From contig NZ_CP018477.1 of assembly GCF_002277955.1 (NCBI RefSeq), forward strand, positions 4,485,206 through 4,549,205: a DNA stretch of 64,000 bases, in the 5' to 3' direction. A program made the translations under genes and the position numbers. This DNA is from Thermogutta terrifontis. Its GTDB lineage: Bacteria > Planctomycetota > Planctomycetia > Pirellulales > Thermoguttaceae. Position 1 is the first letter of the stretch. Each line of letters starts with the position of its first letter. Shown one piece after another: positions 56,979 to 64,000 of this stretch. Under the pieces are notes generated by a model. It was not told where the DNA came from and did not search any database. It worked only from the letters and a program-made list of their open reading frames with translations.

Positions 56979-57813
56979 GCGGAGCCCGCGGATAAGGGAC
57001 AATCTGATTGGTATACAGATGCTCCATGGGGCGTTCGCCCGCATCCAAATCGACTGGTTTTTCCCAGTGGAGGAAGTCGTTGGAAGTGGTTCGCGCGATC
57101 CACCGAACTCCCTGCCGAAAGACGCGGAAGTAAAGCACATACCGGCTTTCCATCTCCGACCAGAAGGCATTATTCTGCGAGTCGAAGGCCCCTTCAGAGA
57201 ATACCGGAGCATCTTGAACTTGCTGCCAGTGGATGCCATCCGGGGAGACGAAGGCCAAAAGTCCAGGCTCCCCAGTTCCTCCCAGCGCTTTAAAGCGGGC
57301 ATCCGGCGGGCAGTCACGCCGAGTATCAACAAAGGGAGCAAAATTGTGGCAACCTCTGTTGCGGGCCAGCACAGCGTTGTTGTCCTTCCTTCCCGCCACT
57401 TCATACAGCCCCAGTCTTGGCCGAGTCCAATGGATGCCGTCGGCACTTTCCGCCACACAGGTGACTTCCGTATCGAAGTCGTGCGATGCCCGGGGCATAC
57501 CGCGGTAGTACATTAGGAACCGGTCCCCATCCTTGAGAATCGTCACGTAGCCGCTGTAAATCCCCTCCCACGGTTGATCGAACTGGAAGACGATCTCCTG
57601 CGGTTGCGGGGTGTGAAGCTCCTGCCGACAACCCTCCAACTTGTCAATCAGCAGATCATCGATGAAAAGCTCGCGTCGCTGACCGATGGAAATGGCGTTT
57701 TCAGCCTCTGCAGCACCACCCCGGCGTGTCTCCCTCGACCAGCAGCAAACCGCCAGGACCACCGTGACTCCAACCCCAAGAGCTCTTTTGAGCGAAAGGC
57801 GCTGAGTTCTCAT
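56848..57813 (-). pseudogene. secreted glycosidase-like protein gene, 3'-truncated by IS
   Basis: Signal peptide (LKRALGVGVTVVLAVCCWSRETRRGGAAEA), then ISIGQRRELFIDDLLIDKLEGCRQELHTP and WEGIYSGYVTILKDGDRFLMYYRG, a five-bladed-propeller pattern of the GH43/GH32-like kind common in planctomycetes. Family members continue well past the point where this one meets PYPRAP (near 56980). From there the frame reads only the reverse of the ISNCY transposase, giving a meaningless Pro/Ser tail. About 279 real codons remain of an expected 450 or more. A GAGGAGG box precedes ATG 57813. Confidence 0.75.
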
Positions 57814-58637
57814 AGCCTCCTCGCCGGGCAATGGAAATTTCGGGACTGACTATGCAACGCAAATAACAGGGCCCTTCTGTTTGCTTTCGCTTCGCACCAA
57901 TCAAGTGCGCAGGCACGCCCAGATAAGCTCCCGAACCTTCACGAGGATCCACGACCGAGACGGCCAACTTCCCAAAATTCGATGCACATGGCAAGCCGGG
58001 GCGCCGATGGCACGGCCCCAGTGTCTGTTAGAATCTTCGAGAAGCGATCACAGGGCATGAGAATAGCTGTGGGGGCATCGCGGAAGCGTGCTGCCGTCCG
58101 AAACGGGGCGCCCCGCCGTACCTCACCAACAGCACGCCAAGCCTGATCCGTCCGGTCAAATTTCGATAGGCACAATTCATGAATTGCCCCTACTGGAATT
58201 CGGGGCTTTTGGCGGTGCTCGATGTTTTGCAGATTTCTTGGAGGGGCACGCTCGTCCTGCCCGGGGCAAGGGCAATGATGGATCATCGATCCGTGTTGAT
58301 CGGACGTGACACGCACGTGCCTCCGAAAAAACGGGCCCGACAAGCGGGTCCCTCCGGCGTTGTAGGGGCAATTCGTGAATTGCCCCTACCGGTGGGCACA
58401 TTTCGTGGTCCTGGGAAAACAGGACAAGTGGCAAGGCTGTGAAGGCTAAAGCCTTCACCAAAAAGCGGCGATGAATCGCCGCACTCCATATGGAGTGCGG
58501 GGCTTTAGCCCCGCTTTCCGCGCGGGACTTTAGTCCCCGCGGAAACGCAAGAGATGATGCAACATTGAAGGCCGGACGTGACAGGCACGTCCCTCCGAAT
58601 GCCGAGTCGCCAAGGGAGGTGGCGACGCCAATGGCTC
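57814..58637. repeat. 824-bp spacer with composite repeats
   Basis: No gene. Palindrome copies lie near 58170-58195 (GGCACAATTCATGAATTGCCCC) and 58363-58390 (GTAGGGGCAATTCG half site, perfect palindrome). Hairpins lie near 58305, 58334 (GGGCCCGACAAGCGGGTCC) and 58574 (GGACGTGACAGGCACGTCC). The four-palindrome composite is at 58439-58516 in inverted orientation, with CATATG in place of CATG in its ACTCC element. The first 350 bp hold nothing specific. Confidence 0.8.
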
Positions 58638-59894
58638 TCAGGTGGCGACGGGGGCGCTGCGGGTCAATTCGCGATAGACACGCTGGGCTTCGGGAAATGG
58701 TTCCAGGGCGCGGTCGAGGATTCCCAGTGTGTAAGCGATGGTCACGCCGTAGTTGCAAATGGGAACGCCTGCCCGCCGACAGAGCTCCATTCGCGTGAGG
58801 ACCTCGCGCCGGTTCCACATGCAGGCCCCACAGTGCACGAGCAACCGATAGGGAGACAAGTCTTCCGGAAAGTCGTGGCCCTGCACGGTCGTGAAATGCA
58901 GTTTCCCACCCACCCGCTCTTGCAGCCAGCGAGGTATTTTTTCCCGGCCGATGTCGTCCGCAATGGGGTGGTGGCTGCACGACTCCGCCACGAGGACGTG
59001 ATCCCCCGGCCGTAATCGATCGATGGCCAGGGCTCCTCGAACGAACTCGTTGAGATCTCCTTTTTGACGGGCGAGAAGAATGGAGAATGATGTCATTTTG
59101 ACGTGTGGGGGGGTAACTCGCGCAACCTGGGCAAAGGCCTGGCTGTCGGTCACAACAAGGACTGGCGGCTCCTTCAAGGATTCCAGTGCCCGGGCGAGTT
59201 CAGAGTCGCGGCAGACCATGGCCAGCGCGCCATGGTCGAGCAGTTCACGCAACGTGAGCACCTGTGGCTGGATAAGGCGTCCTTTAGGCGCCTCTTTATC
59301 GATCGGCACGACGAGCACCACAATCTGCCCGGACTGCACCAGATCGGCAATCAGCGGCGGACTGTTGATGAAGTCTTCCGGAGCGTTTTGAATGAGGGCC
59401 TGGCGAAGCGATTCCAGCCCCTCGTGCCTGATCGCGGCTGTGAATACGTAAGGGATTTTTTGCTGGTCCAGTTGGGCGAGGAGAGTTGCGTCCGGACGAG
59501 CAACGTCAACCTTGTTGAATACGACAATAACCGGGATACGACGCTGATGAAACTCGGCCAGCAGTTGCTCTTCAAAAACGCCCCATCGATCGCTATCAAC
59601 CACCAGCAGCGCCAAATCGGTCCGATCCAAGACCTGGCGGGTTTTCTTAACCCGCATGGCACCCAGGGCACCTTCATCGTCCACGCCCGCCGTATCAATG
59701 AACAGCACCGGCCCAAGCGGCAGCATCTCCATCGGCTTTTCCACGGGATCGGTGGTCGTCCCCGCCACGTCGGAGACGATCGAGACCTGTTGCCGGGTAA
59801 GCATGTTGAGCAGGGCTGACTTCCCGGCGTTTCGCCGACCGAAAATTCCGATGTGCAGCCGAAAACTTTTTGGAGTGGGACGATATTCAGTCAT
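58638..59894 (-). CDS. hydF: [FeFe]-hydrogenase maturation GTPase HydF
   Basis: 418 residues, standard length. The N-terminal Era-like GTPase domain has FGRRNAGKSALLNMLTRQ (G1), DVAGTTTDPVEK (G2), DTAGVDDEG (G3) and FNKVDVARPD (G4). The C-terminal cluster-binding part shows ESCSHHPIADD and HCGACMWNRRE, the CxH...HCxxC pattern that holds the [4Fe-4S] cluster and the diiron precursor. HydF assembles the H-cluster with HydE and HydG, then delivers it to the hydrogenase. No hydE, hydG or hydrogenase gene is in the window, so it must work with genes elsewhere. Confidence 0.93.
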   Translation of the reverse strand: MTEYRPTPKSFRLHIGIFGRRNAGKSALLNMLTRQQVSIVSDVAGTTTDPVEKPMEMLPLGPVLFIDTAGVDDEGALGAMRVKKTRQVLDRTDLALLVVDSDRWGVFEEQLLAEFHQRRIPVIVVFNKVDVARPDATLLAQLDQQKIPYVFTAAIRHEGLESLRQALIQNAPEDFINSPPLIADLVQSGQIVVLVVPIDKEAPKGRLIQPQVLTLRELLDHGALAMVCRDSELARALESLKEPPVLVVTDSQAFAQVARVTPPHVKMTSFSILLARQKGDLNEFVRGALAIDRLRPGDHVLVAESCSHHPIADDIGREKIPRWLQERVGGKLHFTTVQGHDFPEDLSPYRLLVHCGACMWNRREVLTRMELCRRAGVPICNYGVTIAYTLGILDRALEPFPEAQRVYRELTRSAPVAT

Positions 59895-60058
59895 GGAGGA
59901 TCCGTGAACTGGCGTGAATCGGGAATGGCTGTTCGCAAAAAATAGAAAATTCCCTATCCCATTCTACGACGTTGCCCTTCGCAGGGATTGAACGCCGCAA
60001 ACTGCCGCCGATGATCGTGCTGCCTTCGGCCGAAATTTCTGGGCGAAAACGGTGCCAT

Positions 60059-60460
60059 TCATGGCCGATACACCGCCGCACACCGCGGCGTTTCCCAAAG
60101 ACGTGTTTCCACAACCGGCAGACCTTTTTGCGCCACATAGTCGAATATGAGCCGCGCGATATTCTCGGCGGTAGGATTTTCGTCCATCAAGAAAAGCGGC
60201 TCACCCATTTCCTGCAGGACAGGTACCACCGGGTCCTGGCGGTGGAGAATCATCCGGTGATCGAGATTCTCATCAATCCAGCCCTGGACGACGCGCTTGA
60301 TGTCCGTAAAGTCGAGAACCATTCCCAGTTCGTCGAGAGACGCTGTTTCAAAGGTGATGACAAGCAAGCCGTTGTGGCCGTGAAGGTTCCGGCACTTTCC
60401 CGAATAGTTGAGCAAACGGTGACCGTAGCAGAAATCGATTTCACGCAATACCTGATACAT
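60059..60460 (-). CDS. queD: 6-carboxytetrahydropterin synthase (QueD/PTPS family)
   Basis: 133 residues from ATG 60460 (GAGGA box 7 bases upstream). VLREIDFCYGHRL has the first zinc His, YSGKCRNLHGHNGLLVITFET carries the catalytic Cys and HGHN zinc pair, and later MVLDFTDIKRVVQGWIDENLDHRMIL and ENPTAENIARLIFDYV contain the base-binding Glu region. Together with queC just upstream it fits the queuosine pathway, turning dihydroneopterin triphosphate to 6-carboxytetrahydropterin. Sepiapterin-type PTPS is the alternative, less likely given the neighbour. Confidence 0.9.
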   Translation of the reverse strand: MYQVLREIDFCYGHRLLNYSGKCRNLHGHNGLLVITFETASLDELGMVLDFTDIKRVVQGWIDENLDHRMILHRQDPVVPVLQEMGEPLFLMDENPTAENIARLIFDYVAQKGLPVVETRLWETPRCAAVYRP

Positions 60461-60567
60461 GGACACTTCCTCGCATAAGGGCTAGCCAATGACGGGCTGA
60501 TGTGATTTTTGTCGAAGGAGCATTTTACCGGTCATCGGTCAGATCAAGCGGCTGCTGATCGCAACGT

Positions 60568-61272
60568 TCAGGCTGGCGACACTGATTTTCCGTCGAGATC
60601 GGAAGCGTAACGGGTCAGATCGGGGATTCCTGCCTCCCGGAAAGCACGGCGTCTTTCCGCACATTTGTTGCATCCGCCGCAATGGAGGCCGTCCATCGGG
60701 GCGATGCAGGAGAAGGTCTCGTGGAGAGGCCACCGCTGCCCCCATTTCATCCACTCCGTTTTGGACACGCCCTGCAACGGTCGGATGATCTGGAGCGGTG
60801 GATCGCCGTACAGGTTAAGCGCGGTCTCCACAGTGCGTAAGAATTCTTCGGAAGCATCGGCAAATGGATTGGTATCCAAAATTCCAAGGGCCAGAAATGG
60901 CACGCCCTGCTGGCGACACCACAGACCCGCTTTGACTAGCAGCAGGAGGTTTCGCCCGGGCAGGAACACGGCCTCGTCGGGAGAGTCGGCATCGGGAATC
61001 TGTTCCCCGGTGAGACTCCAGTGATCGCCGTAAATGTCGCGGACTGGGAGTTCGAGGATTGCGAGGGGACGGACACGGTCAGCAAACCAAGCGAGGATCC
61101 TGCGGACGGCAGCCAGCTCGGCCTGCTCCCAGAACAGCCCGGACCTCACGTACAGCGGCGCGACACACCTGCCGTCTTCCACCAGTTTGGCCAGCATGAG
61201 ACTGCTATCCAGTCCTCCACTGAGCAGCACCGCAACGGAGCTGTCATTTTGATTCAATTTTGTTCCGTGCAT
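60568..61272 (-). CDS. queC: 7-cyano-7-deazaguanine synthase
   Basis: 234 residues. The PP-loop motif VAVLLSGGLDSSLMLAKL lies at the N-terminus. A C-terminal zinc-binding Cys set is visible in CIAPMDGLHCGGCNKCAERRRAF. The enzyme uses ATP to make preQ0 from 7-carboxy-7-deazaguanine on the way to queuosine. It lies 108 bp upstream of queD on the same strand; queE and queF are not in the window. I found no clear preQ1 riboswitch upstream. Confidence 0.92.
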   Translation of the reverse strand: MHGTKLNQNDSSVAVLLSGGLDSSLMLAKLVEDGRCVAPLYVRSGLFWEQAELAAVRRILAWFADRVRPLAILELPVRDIYGDHWSLTGEQIPDADSPDEAVFLPGRNLLLLVKAGLWCRQQGVPFLALGILDTNPFADASEEFLRTVETALNLYGDPPLQIIRPLQGVSKTEWMKWGQRWPLHETFSCIAPMDGLHCGGCNKCAERRRAFREAGIPDLTRYASDLDGKSVSPA

Positions 61273-61912
61273 ACAGTCCCAACAGGAGCAATGCTGTGGT
61301 CTTTCAATAGCCGGGCCTCATGCGGCAATCGCGGCAAGTCGCACCGATGGCGAATAAATCGCAAGGCCTCCGCGGCTTTTGCATTGCAACCATCGGCATG
61401 AGAATTCCTCGGTCATCTTCTAAAACTCTCCTAGAAGAAAAAAGGCATTGCCCACAGTCTGTTTCCTTCCGACATCTGCCGCCATGAGCTTACCTATTCT
61501 AGAAGGATACGACGGTTGACAAGGTGACCCTGCCTGACAAATCCCTACTTTTCTCCGCCGATGGAGACGCGGAAGTGCACACGAGCACGCGTGGAAGCGG
61601 GATTGAACCCGGCAAGACCTGAGGGTAGGGGCAATTTATGAATTGCCCGTACAACACATTGCCCCCGTGCAATCTCAGCGTTTTTTTGGAAAATTAGGGA
61701 CCTTCGCCTGAGTCATTAGCGCTTTTTGTTGCAACCTGCGAAAGGAAGTCCCGAGGGGCAGTTCATGAATTACCCTCATGGCAGCATCGGGCCACGTCCT
61801 CTAACACCCCTTAAAGAAAGTGACGTGTGTCAGGGCCTGGTTCCCACCGGCCACCGGGATCACCTGACCGAATTGTCCAGGTCGTAAACTTGCGCTCTAA
61901 GCAAGCCAAATC
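61273..61912. repeat. spacer with diverged palindromes
   Basis: A palindrome copy lies at about 61626-61653 (GTAGGGGCAATTTATG..., one arm changed), and another diverged copy near 61753-61780. No gene is supported; two frames of about 31 codons just upstream of queC are too short to claim. Confidence 0.55.
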
Positions 61913-63050
61913 AATGTTTGCACAGTTGGTGAAATCTGGTATATAGACATGGTCTGAGATCACGGAGGGCCGAAACCATGTCTGCACCGTATTTTGTACG
62001 TCCGCTGTCGCGTGCCGAACGCCGTGGGCTGGACGCCATCTTGCGCAACCCGCCCAATGCGAGGGTTTTCCTGCGTGCCCAGGCGGTCGATCTCTCCTCG
62101 CGGGGCTGGAAAGTGCACGAAATTGCCGAGATCGTCCGTCGCGACCGCTCGGTGGTGTCGCGTTGGTTGCATCGGTTCGAGCAGGAGGGGCTCGAAGGTC
62201 TCTGGCCCCGGAAGAGCCCTGGTCGGCCGCCCAAGGTGAGGGCCGAGTTTCGCCAAGCCGCCGACGAAGCTGCCCGAGAGAATCCCCGCGACTTGGGATA
62301 GGACTTCACGCGTTGGACGGCCGAGCTGCTGGCCCGGCATTTGGCTGGGACGACTGGCGTGGAGGTGGGAGCAGCCACGATCCGCAACACCCTGGCCGAG
62401 TTGGGCTTTCGCTGGGGGCGACCGAAGCTCGATCTGGCCCATCGCCAGGACCCTGCGGATGTGGCCCGAGCCAAGCGCCTGCGAAACGGCGCTTTAAAAA
62501 AACGATCCTCAGCCGCGGCCGCTGGGCCTTCTTGTATCTCGACGAAGCCGAATTCCACCTGAACCCCGGGCTGTGCCAGTGTTGGTCGCCGCCGGGCGAG
62601 CGGGTGATCGTGCCCTCGGCCGGTCAGAATCGCCGCGTGCCGGTCTTCGGCGCGTTGGATGCGGTAAGCGGCGAAGTGACGGCCCTGCTCACGGCCAAGA
62701 AGTGCGGCGCCGACTTTCTGGACTTCCTCAAGTTCCTCTCGGGCAAGCACTACGCGGAACAGGAACGGGTTTACCTGTTTTTGGATAACTGTTCGATCCA
62801 CCACACCCGTGCGGTGCGCGAGTTCCTTCAGTCGCAGCGCCCTCGGGTGCGTGTGATCTGGAACGCAGCCTACGCGCCCAACCTCAATCTGATCGAGCGC
62901 TTCTGGGGCCACTTGAAGCGGTCCGCGATCCACAACTACTACTTCCAGACTGTGGAAAATCTGGAAGACGCTATCCTGGGAGCCATCCACAGCATCAATC
63001 GCCAACTCGACCATCCCTTCCGCCTTAACCTGAAAACTGTGCAACCTTTG
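61913..63050 (+). mobile_element. IS630-family element with disrupted transposase
   Basis: Inverted ends TTGCACAGTT (61918-61927) and AACTGTGCAA (63035-63044). The transposase begins at ATG 61978 with an HTH domain (LSRAERRGLDAILRNPPNARVFLRAQAVDLSSRGWKVHEIAEIVRRDRSVVSRWLHRF). A TAG at 62299-62301 interrupts ENPRDLG(stop)DFTRWTAELLARHL. At TTTAAAAAAA (62493-62502) a -1 shift joins the frame to the DDE domain: FLYLDEAEFHLNPGLCQCWSPPGERV, LFLDNCSIHHTRAVREFL, YAPNLNLIERFWGHLKR, ending at 63065. Slippery A-runs are used by some IS630 relatives, so the shift may be programmed while the TAG is a true lesion. Confidence 0.82.
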
Positions 63051-63065
63051 TTAGCTGCCGCTTAG
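61978..63065 (+). pseudogene. IS630 transposase, in-frame stop
   Basis: About 360 codons in total if read through the TAG at 62299 and with a -1 shift at the A7 run (62496-62502). The catalytic Asp-Asp-Glu are visible as LDEAEFH, LFLDNCSIHHT and LNLIERFWGH. Without suppression only the 107-residue DNA-binding N-terminus is made. Confidence 0.8.
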
Positions 63066-63522
63066 AGACCGTAGAAAGCCTCTACCTTATCGATTATTGG
63101 GGGCCATATCCGGGCGGCGGTAGTGGCGACCCACCGTATTTCGACTGGGAATCTGGCGAGAAAGTGTGGCAACAGGTTGTGCAGCGATTTGGCGGCAATC
63201 CAAAAATCAAGATTATCGGGACACTGATAAAGGATGTCGCTGGCATCGTAGCTCCAGGTCGATTTGATTTCGTCTACTTGGACGCATGCCACAGACGGGA
63301 TATCGTCTTGCGTGATCTAAAGCAGTTTGGCCGACGGTTGCACTTGGTGATGTGTTGGCTGGACACGACTACGCGAAGACAGAACGGTATCCTTGGATTC
63401 AGGTAAGGCCAGCCGTCGATCAGTTTTGCCGCGAATACAACCTAACCATCGAGTGCATCACTGAGGGAAGAATGCGGAAGCTTTCTTATCCGCAAGCCAT
63501 AGCCACTACTTTGTCGCGTTGA
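63060..63522 (+). pseudogene. SAM-dependent methyltransferase, 5' end lost, frameshifted
   Basis: Directly after the IS630 end, the frame reads ETVESLYLIDYWGPYPGGGSGDPPYFDWESGEKVW and RFDFVYLDACHRRDIVLRDLKQF, the later half of a class I methyltransferase of the Methyltransf_24 kind. Near 63340 the frame changes: continuing in another frame gives GDVLAGHDYAKTERYPWIQVRPAVDQFCREYNLTIEC up to a TGA at 63520-63522. The 5' half is absent, presumably displaced by the IS. Its 3' end overlaps the convergent gene by 17 bases. Confidence 0.72.
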
Positions 63523-64000
63523 GCCGAATTGACTTGACATCAATCGTCGGATACCCAGGGCGCATATCCTTGTCTTTACTTACAATCCAAAGGCGGACAG
63601 TATAGCTATCGGATTTAGGCACACGAACCCAACCAACGGTGATTGTCTTGGCCGAATCCCATGTCTCGGTTTTTTCCAAGGAAAAAAACCTCGCGCTAAT
63701 TGGTATCCTGGAATTGTTGCGGAAGACGCCAATCGCGAAGACAGACAGTGGCCCTCTCCACGGGCCGGTGTATTCTATACTCACTTCATAGGTACCAGAT
63801 CGTAACTCAGCATGCCATTCGACGTATTCGTTCGGCTCAGACCAGCCGGTAATCCGATCGATGTTTGAAACGTACACCAGATGCCGGCCAACCAGCTTGG
63901 CATCCTTTGCTTTTAGTACGATGCCACCACCCGACGTGACCTGTTCTATCCTCTGCTCCCACCTATTTTTAACGAGAACCGGTGGGGATGAAACTCGGAA
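63506..64000 (-). CDS. C-terminal part of a large, probably secreted protein
   Basis: About 164 residues; the frame is open to the right edge, so the start is outside the window. The C-terminal ~120 residues (GWSEPNEYVEWHAELRSGTYEVSIEYTGPWRGPLSVFAIGVF ... SYTVRLWIVSKDK) form a beta-sandwich pattern like the carbohydrate-binding or discoidin-type C-terminal domains of fucosidases and related secreted hydrolases. The catalytic part is not visible, so no activity is assigned. Confidence 0.6.
   Translation of the reverse strand, partial: FRVSSPPVLVKNRWEQRIEQVTSGGGIVLKAKDAKLVGRHLVYVSNIDRITGWSEPNEYVEWHAELRSGTYEVSIEYTGPWRGPLSVFAIGVFRNNSRIPISARFFSLEKTETWDSAKTITVGWVRVPKSDSYTVRLWIVSKDKDMRPGYPTIDVKSIRLNATK

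Noticed and set aside
61285-61405. Two ~31-codon frames or a preQ1 riboswitch upstream of queC
   Set aside because: No conserved riboswitch core could be recognised and the frames are too short to support.

Overview
The window looks like chromosomal DNA of a planctomycete. Several gene families common in Planctomycetota occur together: a fused 3-dehydroquinate dehydratase/shikimate dehydrogenase, a baeRF-type release-factor-like protein, a secreted sulfatase and fucosidase, large beta-helix proteins, a secreted protein with the CRGSYKFPVPPQYTYHW motif, and an exported-protein N-terminus ending FEGL(stop)DRRMLSG. A thermophilic Thermoguttaceae/Pirellulales relative is possible, but this is inference. 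Gene density is moderate. Spacers are filled with short palindromic repeats. I recognised no rRNA or tRNA gene.

Layout. 1-7.7 kb (+ strand): the 3' end of a mannose-1-phosphate guanylyltransferase, scpA, an MBL-fold hydrolase, a response regulator, gltX, glnS and an unknown protein. 7.7-25.5 kb (- strand): an aldolase-like enzyme, a baeRF protein, aroDE, lgt with an inserted PDZ-like domain, panC, folK with a long C-terminal extension, ald, carA, then a beta-helix protein, a GH29 fucosidase and an RNA methyltransferase in a row. 26.5-30.8 kb (+): a small Cys-rich secreted protein, a CpaC/RcpA-type secretin and a lipoprotein. 31-43 kb: a Tat-exported fucose-isomerase-like protein, a sulfatase, an aminotransferase, a PQQ-type beta-propeller, a cobalamin/siderophore-type binding lipoprotein, an M55 peptidase and a DUF255 thioredoxin-domain protein.

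43.5-64 kb is an accessory region with much decay: a 5'-truncated beta-helix gene and a duplicate of its tail, a large FG-GAP/RTX surface-protein gene broken by a stop and a frameshift, two IS630-like remnants, an ISNCY-like fragment that truncated a secreted enzyme gene, and a methyltransferase gene cut by an IS. Between 49.4 and 56.7 kb lies an intact, AT-richer operon on the - strand. It has a sigma70-like promoter, a 70-residue putative precursor peptide ending KCTPCQCCACR, two SPASM radical SAM enzymes, a PqqD-like peptide-binding protein, a B12-binding-type radical SAM enzyme and a UvrA-like ATPase. I read it as a RiPP (ribosomally made, post-translationally modified peptide) pathway, possibly undescribed, with the UvrA paralog as candidate self-protection. 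hydF, queD and queC follow on the far side.

Four repeat classes recur in the spacers: hairpins of the form GGACGTG-ACAAG-CACGTCC whose stems vary in a compensatory way; a 28-bp perfect palindrome centred on GAATTCATGAATTGC-like sequence; a composite of four palindromes in fixed order; and a 93-bp tandem array built from the hairpins.
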